64,000 nt of DNA from Lysobacter changpingensis (GTDB taxonomy: Bacteria; Pseudomonadota; Gammaproteobacteria; Xanthomonadales; Xanthomonadaceae): NCBI RefSeq assembly GCF_017308985.1, contig NZ_JADWPE010000003.1:62001-126000 (forward strand), given 5' to 3'. Below are positions 28,301 through 35,460 of the stretch, piece after piece (position 1 is the first letter of the stretch; the number at the start of each line of letters is the position of its first letter). The notes beneath the pieces were generated by a model. That model was not told the DNA's origin and searched no databases. It saw only the letters and a program-made list of their open reading frames with translations. Position numbers and translations under genes: made by a program.

Positions 28301-31030
28301 GCCGCGACCGACGACATCGGCCGCTGGCTGTGGCGCCAGGGCGGCGACGAACTCGACCAGCGCACCGCGTGGGGCATCAATTTCGGCCAGTACCGCTGGT
28401 GGGAGGAACGCGGCACCGTCGAACTCGTCGGCTTCAGCGGCATCGGCACGCTCGGCGGCGGCAACGTGACGGTGCGCGCGGGCGGCGATGCCGGTGCGTC
28501 GGTGCGGACCGACATCTCCACGCTCACCAACCAGTACACCGTCGACACGCTCAATCTCGTGGTCGCCGGCAGCGGCCGGGTCGATGCCGACGGACGCCTC
28601 GTGCAGACCGGCGGCGGCTCGCTCGACGTCGACGTCGGCGGTCGCATGAACACGCGACTGAACGACACCGACACCGGCAACGACCGGCCGAACGGCGGCC
28701 TCGTGCTCAACCTGCGCGGCGACATCGACGTGCGCGCCGGCAGCATCGGCCGGACGATGGAGAGCGGCTATGGTCTGATCGCGGCGGATGACCCGCGCGC
28801 GAGCGACCTGCGCGAGCCGCTCAACCGCATCGCGTACTCGCCGCTGGACGTGGTGGTCGGCGATGGCGTCGCGTCGCTGCGCAGTCGCGGCGACCTGAAC
28901 ATCGGCAGCGGCACCGACGCGGGCCGTGTCACGGTGAACGGCGGCGCGACGCAGGCCGAGGCCGGCGGTCTTTCGGGCAGCGCGATCGCCTCGTTCTCGC
29001 TGTGGACCGACCGCAGCGCGATCGACCTGTTCGCCACCGGTGGCGACGTCCACCAGACGCCGAAGCCCGGCAGCGGCCTGTTCGCGGTGTACGACCCGGC
29101 GCGCTTCACCGCCGTGGCGGCCAACGGTTCGATCGTGCTCGACGGCCTCACGCTGGCGCCGTCGGCGAGCGGCGACCTGCAGCTGTTCGCGCGCGACCAC
29201 GTGCTCGGCAGCGCGTCGATGTCGGGCGCCACGCCGACGTCCACCAACGCGCCGCTGCGCGTGTTCTGGGGCCTGGCCGAAACGCCGGAAAGCGAGACGT
29301 TCCTCGCCAGCAACGCGATCCTGGTGGGCGACACGTACTTCCGCAGCGAAGGCGCGGGACTGTTCACGTTCGGGCTCGACACCGCGTCGAACCTGCACGC
29401 CGGCGCGGGTCAGCCGGCGCGCATCTACGCGCTGGAAGGCGACGTGCGCGCCCGCACCGGCGGCGTGGGCACCGCCACGGTCAATGGCGACGAAACGCGC
29501 CCGGTGTACCTGGGCGCGACCTCGATGGCGATCCGCGCCGGACGCGACGTCCTCGCCAGCGGCCTGATCGTCAACAACGATGCCGACGACGTCTCCGTCG
29601 TGCAGGCCGGCCGCGACATCCTCAACACCTCGATCGACGTCGCCGGCCCGGGCCTGCTGGAAGTCACCGCCGGCCGCAACGTCTACCAGGCGCTCGACGG
29701 CACCACCGACGGCACCGACAGCGCGATCAACAGCCTCGGCGCGATCGTGGCCGGCGACACGCGCCCCGGCGCGGGCATCGTGCTCAGCGCGGGCATGGGG
29801 CAGGGCGGTCCGGACTACGCGGCGTTCGCGGCGCTGTACCTGGATCCGGCCAACCTAGCCGATCCGGAACAGCGCCTCGCCGACCAGCCGGGCAAGGTCG
29901 CGAAGACCTACGAGAAGGAACTGGCCGACTGGCTCGCCGAACGTTTCGCTTACGCCGGCGACCACGCGCTCGCGTACTTCGACACGCTGCCGACGACGCA
30001 GCAGGGCGTGTTCCTGCGCGAGGTCTACTTCGCCGAACTGCGCCTGAGCGGACGCGAGTTCAACGATCCCGACAGCCGCCGCTTCGAAAGCTACCTGCGC
30101 GGGCGCAACGCGATCGCCGCGCTGTTCCCGGAGAAGGACGCGAACGGCAACGTCATCGCGCGCGAAGGGTCGATCTCGTTCCAGGGCGCGGCCGGGGTGC
30201 ACACGCGCTTCGGCGGCGACCTGCAGGTGCTGGCGCCGGGCGGCGCGCTCACGCTGGGCGTGGACGGCGTCGCGCCGCCGCCGGGCACCGGCCTGGTCAC
30301 GCTGGGCGAAGGCGACATCGACATCTTCACCGGGGACGACGTGCTGCTCGGCCTGTCGCGCATCATGACCACGCTGGGCGGCGGCATCACCGCGTGGTCG
30401 GTGGAAGGCGACATCAACGCCGGTCGCGGTTCCAAGACCGCGCTGGTCTACACCCCGCCGCGCATGGTGTACGACGATGTCGGCAACCTGTCGCTGTCGC
30501 CGAACGTGCCGTCCACCGGCGCGGGCATCGCGACGCTCGATCCGATTCCAGGCACGGAGCCGGGCGACGTCGATCTGATCGCGCCGCTGGGCACGATCGA
30601 CGTGGGCGAGGCGGGCATCCGCGTGTCGGGCAACGTCAACTTCGCCGCGCTGCAGGTGGTCAACGCCGCCAACGTGCAGGTGAAGGGCGAGGCGACCGGC
30701 CTGCCGCCGACGACCGTGGTGAACACCGCCGCGCTCACCTCGGCCAGCGCCGCCGCCAACAGCGCCACGCAGGCCGTGCAGGACATGACGCGCCAGCAGC
30801 AGGACGCCGCGCGCCGCGCGCAGCCGTCGATCATCAGCGTGCAGGTGCTGGGCTTCGGTCCGGAAAGCAGCCGCGTCGATGCGCCGCAATCGGGCACCCT
30901 CCGGGCCGCGCGACCGGCCGGCTACGACGCGTCCAGCGCGTTCCAGGTGCTCGGCAACGGCGAGCTCACCGCCGAGCAGCAGTCGCGCCTGACCACCGCC
31001 GAACGCCGCCGCCTGCAGGAGCCGGAATGA
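19304..31030 (+). CDS. Giant filamentous-haemagglutinin-like exoprotein (two-partner secretion TpsA)
   Basis: A protein of 3,908 residues. The N-terminus is extended, with a hydrophobic signal at about 25-43 (HPLAHAVAMLLLATNAQA). A spacer of about 100 residues follows, then the TPS secretion domain at about residues 145-290. That domain shows VLNWETFNVGRN near 175 and VNRNGVMFGGTSQVNTRNLV near 222 (the family NPNG-type motif). Thousands of residues of beta-helix-like sequence come next, rich in Gly, Asp, Ala and Val with short periodic ITVDG-, LDVSG- and IDASG-like units. At about 3500-3620 there is a conspicuous non-repetitive helical segment (ELADWLAERFAYAGDHALAY) like the DUF3739 region of such exoproteins. 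The C-terminus is basic (LTTAERRRLQEPE). No C-terminal toxin domain or VENN motif was seen. The stop overlaps the next gene. Surface-exposed or released product; ligand unknown. Confidence 0.9.
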   Translation: MPSRTTAHVPTPDTRDLRARTGIARHPLAHAVAMLLLATNAQAQQAFSPAWFANKGAVQNAAAATGQLPNGVPAASLTGPRQQSQAARERLKQSIDNLATSAQAIAAQQALQRNARAAAAGSGVPDGLGEGGLEVDDNALTRGWLNARAPTQGIANGTTTVTIEQTGAKAVLNWETFNVGRNTLVDFNQQADWAALNRVNDPLARPSQIHGRISAEGTVLIVNRNGVMFGGTSQVNTRNLVAAAAEFSDEQFLQRGLYSAPQNTAPAASFTDAAGKVIVEAGARIETAASNDVRQGGGYVLLLGSEVHNAGNITTSRGQTLLAAGDDFVIRKGVGTEANTFSTTRGNEVLARRDEDSAAGEVRNTGLITAREGDITLTGHRVRQDGVAVSTTTVNQRGTIHLSTPASDAEGEVVLGADAVTAVLIEDDGRTTALDSQRDALIAESQKQDALRFVAGQAGMGGFDNLSSLSDRRDQSRVEIVSGGDVRFEADSLTVATGGQIAVSAKDRVFAADKATLDVAGAVGVQVAMESNNVQVNVQGNELRDSPVNRDSGDLFNQNVWIDRRDLVHVPAGTGGYDGDRWYAAGGLLEVGGWLSNQGHGIGEWAAQGGSIVLGGNEVVTQRGSSINLSGGALDVQTGHAYQTWLRGADGRLYSLDDASANMRFAGVYNGFEDTHERWGENLTGYYYNPLIAPQRRLENGYTVGRDAGRLTVSAPTAVLEGGIVATVFDGEQQGRVRDDIADGYRQAQTAVAKAGTLVYGRANAVGTGAFDTHVSIGEVANIADAWTGAEDLIPEERIGTLHLDAARLGGAELGGLDITTSANIVIDGALRLADGGELRLNAADTRIDADVTARGGAIRIGNTAPVRTVTGGALEDHILLDGDGTASFALGEGATLDLRGIWTNDVPDANPWASTAHVDGGDLTVRMFQGSIALASGSVVDVSSGATLAASGDLLGGRGGDVRLLAGMERSTLLRNPDGVRLQLDGELRAQGVLGGGTLELQSPQDIAFGHATPDDDSTAMQLDAALLRSGFSAYSITSLGKVSVAGTELRADMPVLHLPANATPPETGADPRVALESWTPPLYQEDPVNARMSQREGASVTLRGAAIEVDADSRIEVDPGQRVRLAASGQITVDGDIAAPGGDIAILSEPVGFDVPEMTGTSLWIGADAVLDAAGRAQVALDQNGRRYGVVQDGGSIRIGLEGYDRRTNDRLDATNAFVVIREGAKLDASGAAADLDVYAGQGPFHASRVVNVAGDGGLIRLGSTRGILNDGDLRAAAGGAGASGGELGVVLENAPGLDGPMNTLTVTQQRVASGLAAGLEAGVSDPTLADSQARISAGEIAAGGFDTLDLWSRDVIAFDGDVNLQLGRALHLRRAAIGVADGDPDARVRLSAPYVLLEGKSNVPLTSSGLFTPSGMLVPSNGNAFEMLATASRNTGSLDIDADLIDVRDFVSFGASGTVYETQATSSARPVELIGFDSIDLTSRGDMRFLGARVAGSNRDLGSRLNTGGDMTITAAQLYPGTHASGTVQVGRKPDGTYDMERTLTIRGYGSTPAMPQSVFGALTLAAPNIDQGGVVRAPLGRITFNQQPFIDGFRQEEVYDVTLRAGSITSTSAAGLTMPYGGTVDGLRYLYDGQEVTFREQADIAGGDLQDGIVFGHARLTAESGALIDVSGGGELLGAGFVSGRGGSVDVLRTPLANANPANAFSSADAQVYAIVPGMHNAPAPVSPDAGAGQPGIGRQITLTEAVGDLAPGTYTLMPSNYALLPGAYRVELGSTMSGLVPPAVGLPAGSISASGYLGVANTDIRDALPTSITLTSGEAVRSHSQYNETRYAKFAIDDAKRFGALRPRLERDAQSVQIDFGKATGDVLDFEGLANLQGAEGGLSGNLFVTGGQDIEIKARGAQATDGMASFDAEDLSAFGAGAMVVGGLFGLVQGQDPDDGNAPNGPRILFRADPNDIVVRDGATLKAGQLFLTGKDVVVQSGAVLDTTAHAADSVIDSSLGLLFHATRDDRTSRTGAILAVSDGFLDFAAPLRDAARPNSITVEDGATLRTDGTIAFASGGEVTVGEADLVARDLQLAAPRVNIGTTESFAAADAASAIGAGVRLSQSTLERLLGASEPGSIAIERLRLTVGESLNFFGNVDFNLREAGGDAGAQLVLNSPAIYGWGGADDVARITADTLVWSGLGRGRGTAGSPYENTPPGAVMPGGAGTGAGRLEVDAREIVFGYDELARPQDQVELDRLALGFASVDLNASERIAANQRGSLSVYRSGTDEASYTGGALNLSTPLLTGDAGSSMRYATGGALTVSSPTSAAIDTRATDALGAEVRLDGATVSVDTAVVLPSGRLVVDADDGIVLGDRANLDLSGRTLRFFDVTRTSWGGDVVMETANGAIVQDAGSRIDVSATGNDAGSIQATATGAGGDVAFGGTLLGRADAGFDSGAFDVRATRLDDFAGLNAKLDAGGFFHARGFVIKTGDLVVRDDVRANEVSISIDGGSLTVDGTIDASGAEVGRIRLAARDTLALTGNAVLDVHGTQLVTDAYGQAIDASNRGAIELTSRDGNVSLASSARLDLRSADGVARGHVDINAPRIGGNDVAVDAANGIAIDGAASIAVNAFARYTPADGIVSQTWLDAIHLDSVAFIDAAGANAAVDARLSGLKSYGAAFHLRPGVEIVSDGDLTVRADLDLSGYRYGPDADGAVPGSGEPGVLTIRAGGDLDINGSISDGFAPPPATPDDNAWQVRTELLNGQAAPAGMVFDIPFNPEWGDQFYAFPNLAEVQVVSGSVTDWFGSYFPGDIIPGLLYGQVIIEAGTVLTSANPSDADIVISTPRPEPGRLWAAAPMLDPGMQSWSMRLVGGADTQSADSRSLAAASRLNGSGNVVLKDEHKMGPDADRVGLSVVRTGTGSLEVLAGGDYRQETLYGVYTAGTQVADGAKWNAPRATRADGTVLGAENAGYEASLGAQRMFFADGGGDLLLAAQGDVRGLNESFGGNAATDDIGRWLWRQGGDELDQRTAWGINFGQYRWWEERGTVELVGFSGIGTLGGGNVTVRAGGDAGASVRTDISTLTNQYTVDTLNLVVAGSGRVDADGRLVQTGGGSLDVDVGGRMNTRLNDTDTGNDRPNGGLVLNLRGDIDVRAGSIGRTMESGYGLIAADDPRASDLREPLNRIAYSPLDVVVGDGVASLRSRGDLNIGSGTDAGRVTVNGGATQAEAGGLSGSAIASFSLWTDRSAIDLFATGGDVHQTPKPGSGLFAVYDPARFTAVAANGSIVLDGLTLAPSASGDLQLFARDHVLGSASMSGATPTSTNAPLRVFWGLAETPESETFLASNAILVGDTYFRSEGAGLFTFGLDTASNLHAGAGQPARIYALEGDVRARTGGVGTATVNGDETRPVYLGATSMAIRAGRDVLASGLIVNNDADDVSVVQAGRDILNTSIDVAGPGLLEVTAGRNVYQALDGTTDGTDSAINSLGAIVAGDTRPGAGIVLSAGMGQGGPDYAAFAALYLDPANLADPEQRLADQPGKVAKTYEKELADWLAERFAYAGDHALAYFDTLPTTQQGVFLREVYFAELRLSGREFNDPDSRRFESYLRGRNAIAALFPEKDANGNVIAREGSISFQGAAGVHTRFGGDLQVLAPGGALTLGVDGVAPPPGTGLVTLGEGDIDIFTGDDVLLGLSRIMTTLGGGITAWSVEGDINAGRGSKTALVYTPPRMVYDDVGNLSLSPNVPSTGAGIATLDPIPGTEPGDVDLIAPLGTIDVGEAGIRVSGNVNFAALQVVNAANVQVKGEATGLPPTTVVNTAALTSASAAANSATQAVQDMTRQQQDAARRAQPSIISVQVLGFGPESSRVDAPQSGTLRAARPAGYDASSAFQVLGNGELTAEQQSRLTTAERRRLQEPE

Positions 31031-31455
31031 GCCCGCGTTCGCGATGGTTCGGCGCCGCCCTCGCATTGCTGGGCGCGGGCCAGGCGATGGCCGCGCCGCC
31101 CGTGCCGCAGCACTGGCTCGATTACGCCGGTGCCGCCGGTGCGCAGTTCCAGGCGCGTTTGCGCGACGGCGCGAACGAACGCGCACAACGCCTGCACGCA
31201 TGGCTGGAGCAACGCGAAACGAACGACCGGCTGATGGGCGTGTCGGCGCTGGTGGTCGTGCAGGTGTGGATCGCACCCGATGGCGCCGTGCGGCGGCTTG
31301 AATTCGCCTCGCTCGGGCAACCCCAGGCCGACGAGGACCTGCGCGCGGTGCTGTCCGCGCGCCTGCCCGCGCCGCCGACGGACATGCGCCAGCCTCTGGT
31401 GCTGGGCGTGTCGCTGGATCCGGTGCGCCCGGATGCGACCGGCGACACCTTGTGA
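31027..31455 (+). CDS. Small secreted TonB-C-like protein of the secretion locus
   Basis: A protein of 142 residues that overlaps the exoprotein stop by four bases (ATGA). It has a signal peptide (MSPRSRWFGAALALLGAGQA, then MAAPP). A helical segment follows at about 35-65, then VVVQVWIAPDGAVRRLEFAS at about 73-92, and it ends with RQPLVLGVSLDPVRP. The strand-turn-strand with (V)WIxPxGxVxRxE resembles the last half of the TonB C-terminal domain and the equivalent parts of the proteins at 16824 and 35461. It may be a periplasmic coupling factor. No characterised homologue is known to me. Confidence 0.65.
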   Translation: MSPRSRWFGAALALLGAGQAMAAPPVPQHWLDYAGAAGAQFQARLRDGANERAQRLHAWLEQRETNDRLMGVSALVVVQVWIAPDGAVRRLEFASLGQPQADEDLRAVLSARLPAPPTDMRQPLVLGVSLDPVRPDATGDTL

Positions 31456-31567
31456 CCGCGCGGTAACGAATTCTTCTTGCGGGATCGAACACCGGCAAGC
31501 GTCACAAGGAAAGGGACGGCAAGACGCACGCGCGGGCCGCCAACGACTTCAGGGAACGGGTTCGACC

Positions 31568-33184
31568 ATGCTCGATTTCGACACGATGCGCTCGCCGCGA
31601 CGACGATGTGCGTTGCTGCTGGCCATCCTCGCCGCCGTCGCACCGCCGGCCGCGCTGGCGCAGGCGCCGGGCGACGACGACGCCACGGACGGGCGACGCG
31701 TCGACGTCAACGAATACATCGTGCGCGGCAACACCGTGCTGGACACGCGGGCGATCGAACGCGCGGTGACGCCGTTCCTTGGCCCGGACCGCACGATGAA
31801 GGACATCGAGGCCGCGCGCGACGCGCTGCAGGCCGCATACCAGAAGCAGGGTTTCCAGTCGGTCTACGTCGACCTGCCGGCGCAGCAGGTAACCGGCGGC
31901 ATCGTGTTCCTGCAGGTGAACGAGACGAAAGTCGGCACGCTTCGCGTGGTCGGCGCGCAGCACAACTCGCCCGAGGTCCTGCGCGAGCAGGTGCCCGCGT
32001 TGCGCGAGGGCGCCGTACCCGATTTCAACCGCGCGCAGGCACAGCTGACCGAGCTCAATCGCACCGGCAAACGGCAGGTCGTGCCGCTGGTGCGTGAAGG
32101 CGAACAGCCCGGCACGATGGACGTGGACCTGAAGGTCGACGACCAGTCGCCGTGGCGCTTCAGCGCCGCGCTCAACAACGACCACAGCGCCGACACCGAG
32201 GACCTGCGCGCGACGCTGAGCGTCGGTCACGACAACCTGTGGCAGAAGGGCCACAGCGCGACGCTGACCTTCTTCGGCGCGCCGCAGGACCTGGACCAGG
32301 CGAGCGTGTGGTCGGCGTCCTACGTCGCGCCGTTCCGCGGCACGCCGTGGAGCCTGGAAGGCAACGCGTACACCTCCGACAGCAACGTCGTCACCACCGG
32401 CGACACCAACGTGCTCGGCAAGGGCCACGCCGTCGGGCTCAAGCTCAACTACACCGTGCCGGACAGCGGCGCGTGGTTCCACGTGTTCTCGTTCGGCGTG
32501 GACTTCAAGGATTCCGACGAAGCGCTGACGTTGAACGGGCAGGGCGATTCGGTGCCGCTGGAATACGCGCCGCTGACGCTGTCCTACACCGGCTTCCGCC
32601 AGGGCGAGCGCGACCAGTTCGCCGTCAACGCCAGCGCGGTGGTCGGCGTGAGCAGCTTCCTCGGCTACGGCAGCGACTGGAGCGACTTCGACCGCAAGCG
32701 CTACCAGGCCAGCCCGGGCTTCCTCGTGCTGAAGGCCGACGCCAACCACACCCACACCTTCGACAACGGCTGGCAGTGGTACGCGCGCCTGGCCGGGCAG
32801 ACCTCCGATTCGCCGCTGGTGTCGGGCGAGCAGTTCGCCGCCGGCGGCATGTACAGCGTGCGCGGTTACCTGTCGGCGGAGGCCATCGGCGATGCGGGCG
32901 TGCTCGGCACGCTGGAATGGCGCACCGCGCCGCTGCCGTGGTGGTCGGGCGTGCTGCGCGACTGGCGCTGGTACGCGTTCGTCGACGCCGCGCGCCTTGG
33001 CCTGCGCGAACCGCTGCCCGAACAGGACGACCGCTTCTCGCTGGCCTCGGTCGGCATCGGCAGCAACGTGAAGTTCGGCGAGCACGTGTTCCTGCGCCTG
33101 GACTACGCGCTGCCGCTGAAGGAAGGCCCCAACACCGACAACGACGCGCCGAACCTGCACTTCAACCTTGGCGCGAGCTTCTGA
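31568..33184 (+). CDS. ShlB/FhaC/HecB-family outer-membrane transporter (TpsB)
   Basis: A protein of 538 residues starting at the ATG at 31568. It has a signal peptide (about 1-32, ending AALA). Two POTRA domains (about 45-190) show VNEYIVRGNTVLDTRAIERA and VGTLRVVGAQHNSPEVLREQ. A 16-strand-type barrel follows, with the conserved GGMYSVRGYLSAEAIGDAG (VRGY motif on the pore-inserted loop) at about 435 and RLDYALPL near the end. It finishes with the terminal Phe (NLGASF). TpsB proteins export their partner TpsA across the outer membrane, here the 3,908-residue exoprotein. The order TpsA-TpsB is the reverse of many fhaC/fhaB loci. A 112-base gap precedes the gene. Confidence 0.92.
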   Translation: MLDFDTMRSPRRRCALLLAILAAVAPPAALAQAPGDDDATDGRRVDVNEYIVRGNTVLDTRAIERAVTPFLGPDRTMKDIEAARDALQAAYQKQGFQSVYVDLPAQQVTGGIVFLQVNETKVGTLRVVGAQHNSPEVLREQVPALREGAVPDFNRAQAQLTELNRTGKRQVVPLVREGEQPGTMDVDLKVDDQSPWRFSAALNNDHSADTEDLRATLSVGHDNLWQKGHSATLTFFGAPQDLDQASVWSASYVAPFRGTPWSLEGNAYTSDSNVVTTGDTNVLGKGHAVGLKLNYTVPDSGAWFHVFSFGVDFKDSDEALTLNGQGDSVPLEYAPLTLSYTGFRQGERDQFAVNASAVVGVSSFLGYGSDWSDFDRKRYQASPGFLVLKADANHTHTFDNGWQWYARLAGQTSDSPLVSGEQFAAGGMYSVRGYLSAEAIGDAGVLGTLEWRTAPLPWWSGVLRDWRWYAFVDAARLGLREPLPEQDDRFSLASVGIGSNVKFGEHVFLRLDYALPLKEGPNTDNDAPNLHFNLGASF

Positions 33185-33222
33185 TGTCCCTCATTCGATA
33201 CGCCTTCGCGGAGATCCGAAAC

Positions 33223-35031
33223 ATGCATCGCTTCCTACTGCTGGCGCTCGTGTGGCTGAGCGCGTTCTCCGGCACGGCGCAGGCCGCCTCGTGGTGGCAG
33301 CCCGAATGGGCCTACCGCAAGCCGATCACGCTCGATGCCAGCCCGCAGGGCGGCAACGTCGGCGGCGAGATCGGCCGCGCGCCGGTGCTGGTGCGCCTGC
33401 ATTCGGGCGCCTTCGGTTTCGATGGCGTCAAGCCGGACGGCTCGGACCTGCGCTTCGTCGCCGCCGACGACAGGACCGTGCTGAACCACCAGATCGAACG
33501 CTTCGATCCGCAGTCGGGCATCGCGCTGGTGTGGGTCGACGTGCCGGGGCTGAGCGGCACATCGCCGCCGACCACGATCTGGATGTACTACGGCAATCCG
33601 AAGGCGCCGGCATCGGGCAACGGGCAGCTGACCTTCGATCCGGATTACACGCTGGTCTACCACTTCGCCGAGAACGCGACGCCCCCGCGCGACACCACCG
33701 CGTACGGCAACCACGCGCAGGCCACGGTCACGTCGCTGGACGGCACGGTCATCGGCAAGGGCGCGCAGTTCAACGGCACCGCGCTGACGCTGCCGGCGAC
33801 GCCGTCGCTGGCGGTGCAGGCCGGCGGCGCGCAGACGGTGTCGATGTGGGTGCGTCCGGACCGCTTCGCGCCGCGGCAGATCGTGTATGCGCGTCGCGAT
33901 GGCGCGGGCAGCGTGCTGCTCGGGCTGGACGAAGGCGTTCCGTTCGTCGAGATCGACGGCCAGCGCACCCCGCCCGCGCAGCCGGTGCAGGCGGGGCAGT
34001 GGTCGCATCTCGCCTTCGCCGCCGACGCCGGCAACGTCACGCTGTACGTGAACGGCCGCGCCGCCGGCACCCTCGCTGTGACGCTGCCCGCGCTCGACAC
34101 GCCGGCGAACGTCGGCGCGGATGTCGCCACCGACGCGAGTGCGAACGCGAACACGGCCTTCATCGGCGCCATCGACGAACTGCGCATCTCGCGCCTGGCG
34201 CGACCGGCGCCGGCGCTGCTCGCCGACACCGTCGCGCAGGGCGCCGATTCGCGCCTCACCGCGTTCGGCCCCGACGAACAACAGGCCGGCAAGAGCCATT
34301 TCGGCTTCATCCTCGATTCGATGCCGGTGGATGCGTGGGTCGTGGTGTCGCTGCTGGGCCTGATGTTCATCGGCTCGTGGCTGATCATGATCGGCAAGGG
34401 CCGCTACTTCGGCCGCGTGTCGCGCGCGAACGCGGCCTTCGCCGAACAGTTCCACAAGGTGGCCGGCAAGCCGCTGGGCACGCTGGCCGATCTCGACCGC
34501 CAGCGCCTGATCGAGCCCGACATCAAGGAGAACTCCACCTTGTGGCGCCTGTACCAGGTGGCCATCGAGGAAATGCGCCAGCGCCACACGCGCGACGGCC
34601 ACGGCTACCTGTCGGCGGCGACGATCGGCGCGATCCGCGCGTCGATGGACGGCGCCGCCGTGCGCGAGAACGAGCGCATGGGCAGGCAGATGAACTGGCT
34701 GTCGACCACGATCGAAGGCGCGCCGTACGTGGGCCTGTTCGGCACCGTCATCGGCATCATGCTGGTGTTCGCGGTGGCGGCGATGGCCGGCGCGGTGGAC
34801 ATCAACTCGGTCGCGCCGGGCATGGCCGCCGCGCTGCTGTGCACGGCGGCGGGCCTCGGCGTCGCGATCCCCGCGCTGTTCGGCTACAACTGGCTGGCCG
34901 CGCGTTCGGAAGCGATCAGCGCCGACATGACGGTGTTCGTCGACGAGTTCGCCGCGCGCCTGGCCGAAGAGCACGACAACCTGGCCGAGCCGCTCCTGGC
35001 TTCCGTCGCCGCTTCCGCGCAGCACGCATAA
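33223..35031 (+). CDS. ExbB/TolQ-type motor protein fused to a DUF2341/LamG-like extracytoplasmic domain
   Basis: A protein of 602 residues from the ATG at 33223, which has GGAG (33210-33213) upstream and starts a signal peptide (MHRFLLLALVWLSAFSGTAQ). An in-frame ATG at 33184, overlapping the TpsB stop, is the alternative. About residues 25-130 look like DUF2341 (ADDRTVLNHQIERFDPQ, IWMYYGNPKAP). About 140-330 resemble a LamG/concanavalin-like lectin fold (VSMWVRPDRF, WSHLAFAADAGNVTLYVNG, GAIDELRISRLARP). A membrane helix lies at about 370-390 (WVVVSLLGLMFIGSWLIMIG). The MotA/TolQ/ExbB domain follows (about 390-590) with APYVGLFGTVIGIMLVF and PGMAAALLCTAAGLGVAIPA. It should form an ExbB-like proton-driven stator with the downstream ExbD. 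Confidence 0.88.
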   Translation: MHRFLLLALVWLSAFSGTAQAASWWQPEWAYRKPITLDASPQGGNVGGEIGRAPVLVRLHSGAFGFDGVKPDGSDLRFVAADDRTVLNHQIERFDPQSGIALVWVDVPGLSGTSPPTTIWMYYGNPKAPASGNGQLTFDPDYTLVYHFAENATPPRDTTAYGNHAQATVTSLDGTVIGKGAQFNGTALTLPATPSLAVQAGGAQTVSMWVRPDRFAPRQIVYARRDGAGSVLLGLDEGVPFVEIDGQRTPPAQPVQAGQWSHLAFAADAGNVTLYVNGRAAGTLAVTLPALDTPANVGADVATDASANANTAFIGAIDELRISRLARPAPALLADTVAQGADSRLTAFGPDEQQAGKSHFGFILDSMPVDAWVVVSLLGLMFIGSWLIMIGKGRYFGRVSRANAAFAEQFHKVAGKPLGTLADLDRQRLIEPDIKENSTLWRLYQVAIEEMRQRHTRDGHGYLSAATIGAIRASMDGAAVRENERMGRQMNWLSTTIEGAPYVGLFGTVIGIMLVFAVAAMAGAVDINSVAPGMAAALLCTAAGLGVAIPALFGYNWLAARSEAISADMTVFVDEFAARLAEEHDNLAEPLLASVAASAQHA

Positions 35032-35043
35032 GGGACGGCGACC

Positions 35044-35457
35044 ATGGCCAAGGCCGCATCCTTCGGAAGCAAGAAACGCGTGGGCGGCATCAATATCACG
35101 CCGTTCGTCGACGTGCTGCTGGTGGTGCTGGTGATCTTCATCCTGACCAGCAACGCCAGCATTCCCGGCATCCAGGTCAACCTGCCCAAGGCCAGCTCGA
35201 CGGTCGCGCTGGAGAAGCCGCAGACCAAGGCCATCACCGTCGACAACAACGGCCAGGTGTTCCTCGACGCGTATCCGGTGAGCCTGGCCGAGCTGGAGGA
35301 ACGGCTGCGCGCGCAGAAGGCGCTGACCCCGGACTTTCCGGTGATCGTGCGCGGCGATGCGCAGGTGCAGTACGCGAAGGTCGTGGAGGTGCTCGACCTG
35401 CTGCGTCGCATCGAGCTCAACCAGATCGGCCTGGTCACCGGCAAGGCGCAGGGCTGA
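35044..35457 (+). CDS. ExbD/TolR-family biopolymer transport protein
   Basis: A protein of 137 residues with the ExbD pattern INITPFVDVLLVVLVIFILT, an N-terminal helix at about residues 20-42 carrying the essential Asp of the proton path (PFVDV). The periplasmic domain follows (KAITVDNNGQVFLDAYPVSL, VIVRGDAQVQYAKVVEVLDL). It pairs with the ExbB-like protein encoded 12 bases upstream to convert proton-motive force into mechanical work. It is followed after three bases by TonB. Confidence 0.95.
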   Translation: MAKAASFGSKKRVGGINITPFVDVLLVVLVIFILTSNASIPGIQVNLPKASSTVALEKPQTKAITVDNNGQVFLDAYPVSLAELEERLRAQKALTPDFPVIVRGDAQVQYAKVVEVLDLLRRIELNQIGLVTGKAQG

Positions 35458-35460
35458 CCG

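Noticed and set aside
30900-31030. Contact-dependent inhibition toxin module at the end of the exoprotein
   Set aside because: No VENN motif, no toxin-like domain and no small immunity gene follow; the next gene is a TonB-C-like secreted protein.
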